A DNA stretch of 64,000 nt, from assembly GCF_008831285.2 (NCBI RefSeq), contig NC_045147.1, forward strand, positions 16,594,854 through 16,658,853, read 5' to 3'. Source of the stretch: Nymphaea colorata (taxonomy: Eukaryota > Streptophyta > Magnoliopsida > Nymphaeales > Nymphaeaceae). The notes beneath the pieces were generated by a model. The model ran no database searches, was not told where the DNA came from, and saw only the letters and a list, made by a program, of their open reading frames with translations. Both the position numbers and the translations under genes were made by a program. Of this stretch, positions 63,157 through 64,000 are shown one piece after another; the first letter of the stretch is position 1, and every line of letters begins with the position of its first letter.

Positions 63157-64000
63157 CCCCTGATTTCAGTAGCTGCAGATGGCTAGCAGCCATGACTCGG
63201 AATCGGAAAAACAGGGTACAGACATCGGCAGTGGCCTATAACGAATCGCTTCCTTGACTTGGAGTCGGCGGCCTTGGTCAGTCTCAGTGAGCCCCGAGGG
63301 AACAGGAAAGCTCCTCTGAGGAAAAAGCCGGCCAGACGTGCTGTGTGGTCTTCTACTTTACAGCAGACATGCGTTTCATTTTTCTTCTCCAAATTCTATC
63401 TTCTGTTTTCGCTCGGGACTCTTCACTCATTTGGTGATAATTCGATCAATTTGATTCTAAGCATTACTCTTTTGACTGCAAACGCTTCCAAATCAACTCT
63501 GACGCAGAAAAACAAGGAGAGGAGCTTCAACCTCTTAGGGGTATCTCTTTTCCTTTCCTCCTCCAATTACACCTGTATTGAGTAAGTTCTGAAGTAGCCT
63601 TGTATCCTAAATGGAAGGGTTTGGGCCTACGAACGTATCCTTGCTTCTCTCATCAATTCTATTCCCACAATCTATTTCATTCTCATATGCATTGCCCTTC
63701 TAAACTTTAAATGGTAGATTCACCACACTTTAATTGATGGGTCTACGGCTTCTTACCCAAGTCCTGTTTTTGCTCTCTTTTGAGGAACAATAATTTTAAT
63801 CAGGATTAACAACATACCATAGTTATGGATTCAACAACTAATAATATTTGGAGAAAGTTAATTCATGCCGCTTTATCTAAATGAGCGGTTTCATTTCATT
63901 CACTTCTGTAAGTGCTCGCGTAATTTTGACAAATGAAACAAGCTTTTCGTTTACAAATTTAACCTCAAAAATGAATGTAAACTGACCAAGAAAACAAAGC
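63157..64000. other. Upstream flank to the window end
   Basis: Distal promoter of the DUF760 gene, then AT-rich DNA with no recognisable gene. The frame 63259-63585 (+) shows no domain. Confidence 0.5.

Overview
The window is nuclear DNA of a flowering plant. The evidence is multi-exon genes with GT-AG (and some GC-AG) introns, plant-only gene families, plastid transit-peptide-like N-termini, a plant hAT transposon, tRNA-derived SINEs and many GA/CT and TA microsatellites. I cannot name the species. No bacterial or viral system, CRISPR array, rRNA gene or convincing tRNA gene is visible.

Five host genes can be rebuilt exon by exon, all with consistent splice phases. (1) A KANADI-type GARP transcription factor, + strand, 12486-18522, six exons. 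(2) An ALKBH10B-like RNA demethylase homologue, - strand, 27323-33722, seven coding exons. (3) The plastid anthranilate synthase beta subunit (glutamine amidotransferase of tryptophan synthesis), + strand, 38699-51383, eight exons. (4) A group III xyloglucan endotransglucosylase/hydrolase, - strand, 53049-55062, four exons. (5) A plastid DUF760 protein of the 'UV-B-induced protein At3g17800' type, - strand, 60811-62584, three coding exons plus a leader intron. The five have unrelated roles (organ polarity, RNA methylation, amino-acid synthesis, wall remodelling, plastid/UV response) and show no shared pathway or operon-like arrangement.

The anthranilate synthase gene is the structural highlight. 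Its last intron (7.9 kb) carries a complete 3,454-bp hAT transposon with perfect 19-bp terminal inverted repeats, a perfect 8-bp target-site duplication and an intact two-exon transposase (about 725 residues). An earlier intron carries a separate 714-bp non-autonomous hAT element with its own perfect 8-bp duplication. The same gene has a GC-AG intron, a 37-bp duplication that copies a 5' splice site, a perfect 82-bp tandem duplication and an older 148-bp-period duplication.

Other regions: 1-12.4 kb is gene-free apart from the KANADI upstream region, with microsatellites and a 111-bp tandem duplication. 18.5-27 kb is gene-poor, with a perfect 36-bp-arm foldback. 34.4-38.7 kb holds a Harbinger-like MITE and an AT-rich repeat. 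55-60.8 kb holds the XTH upstream region with TCP-like motifs, and two tRNA-derived SINE-like insertions, one with a 15-bp target duplication. I found no wholly new gene system. The points most worth checking are the intact hAT element, the altered iron-ligand positions of the ALKBH10B-like protein, the GC-AG introns, and the CT repeats abutting two XTH splice donors.
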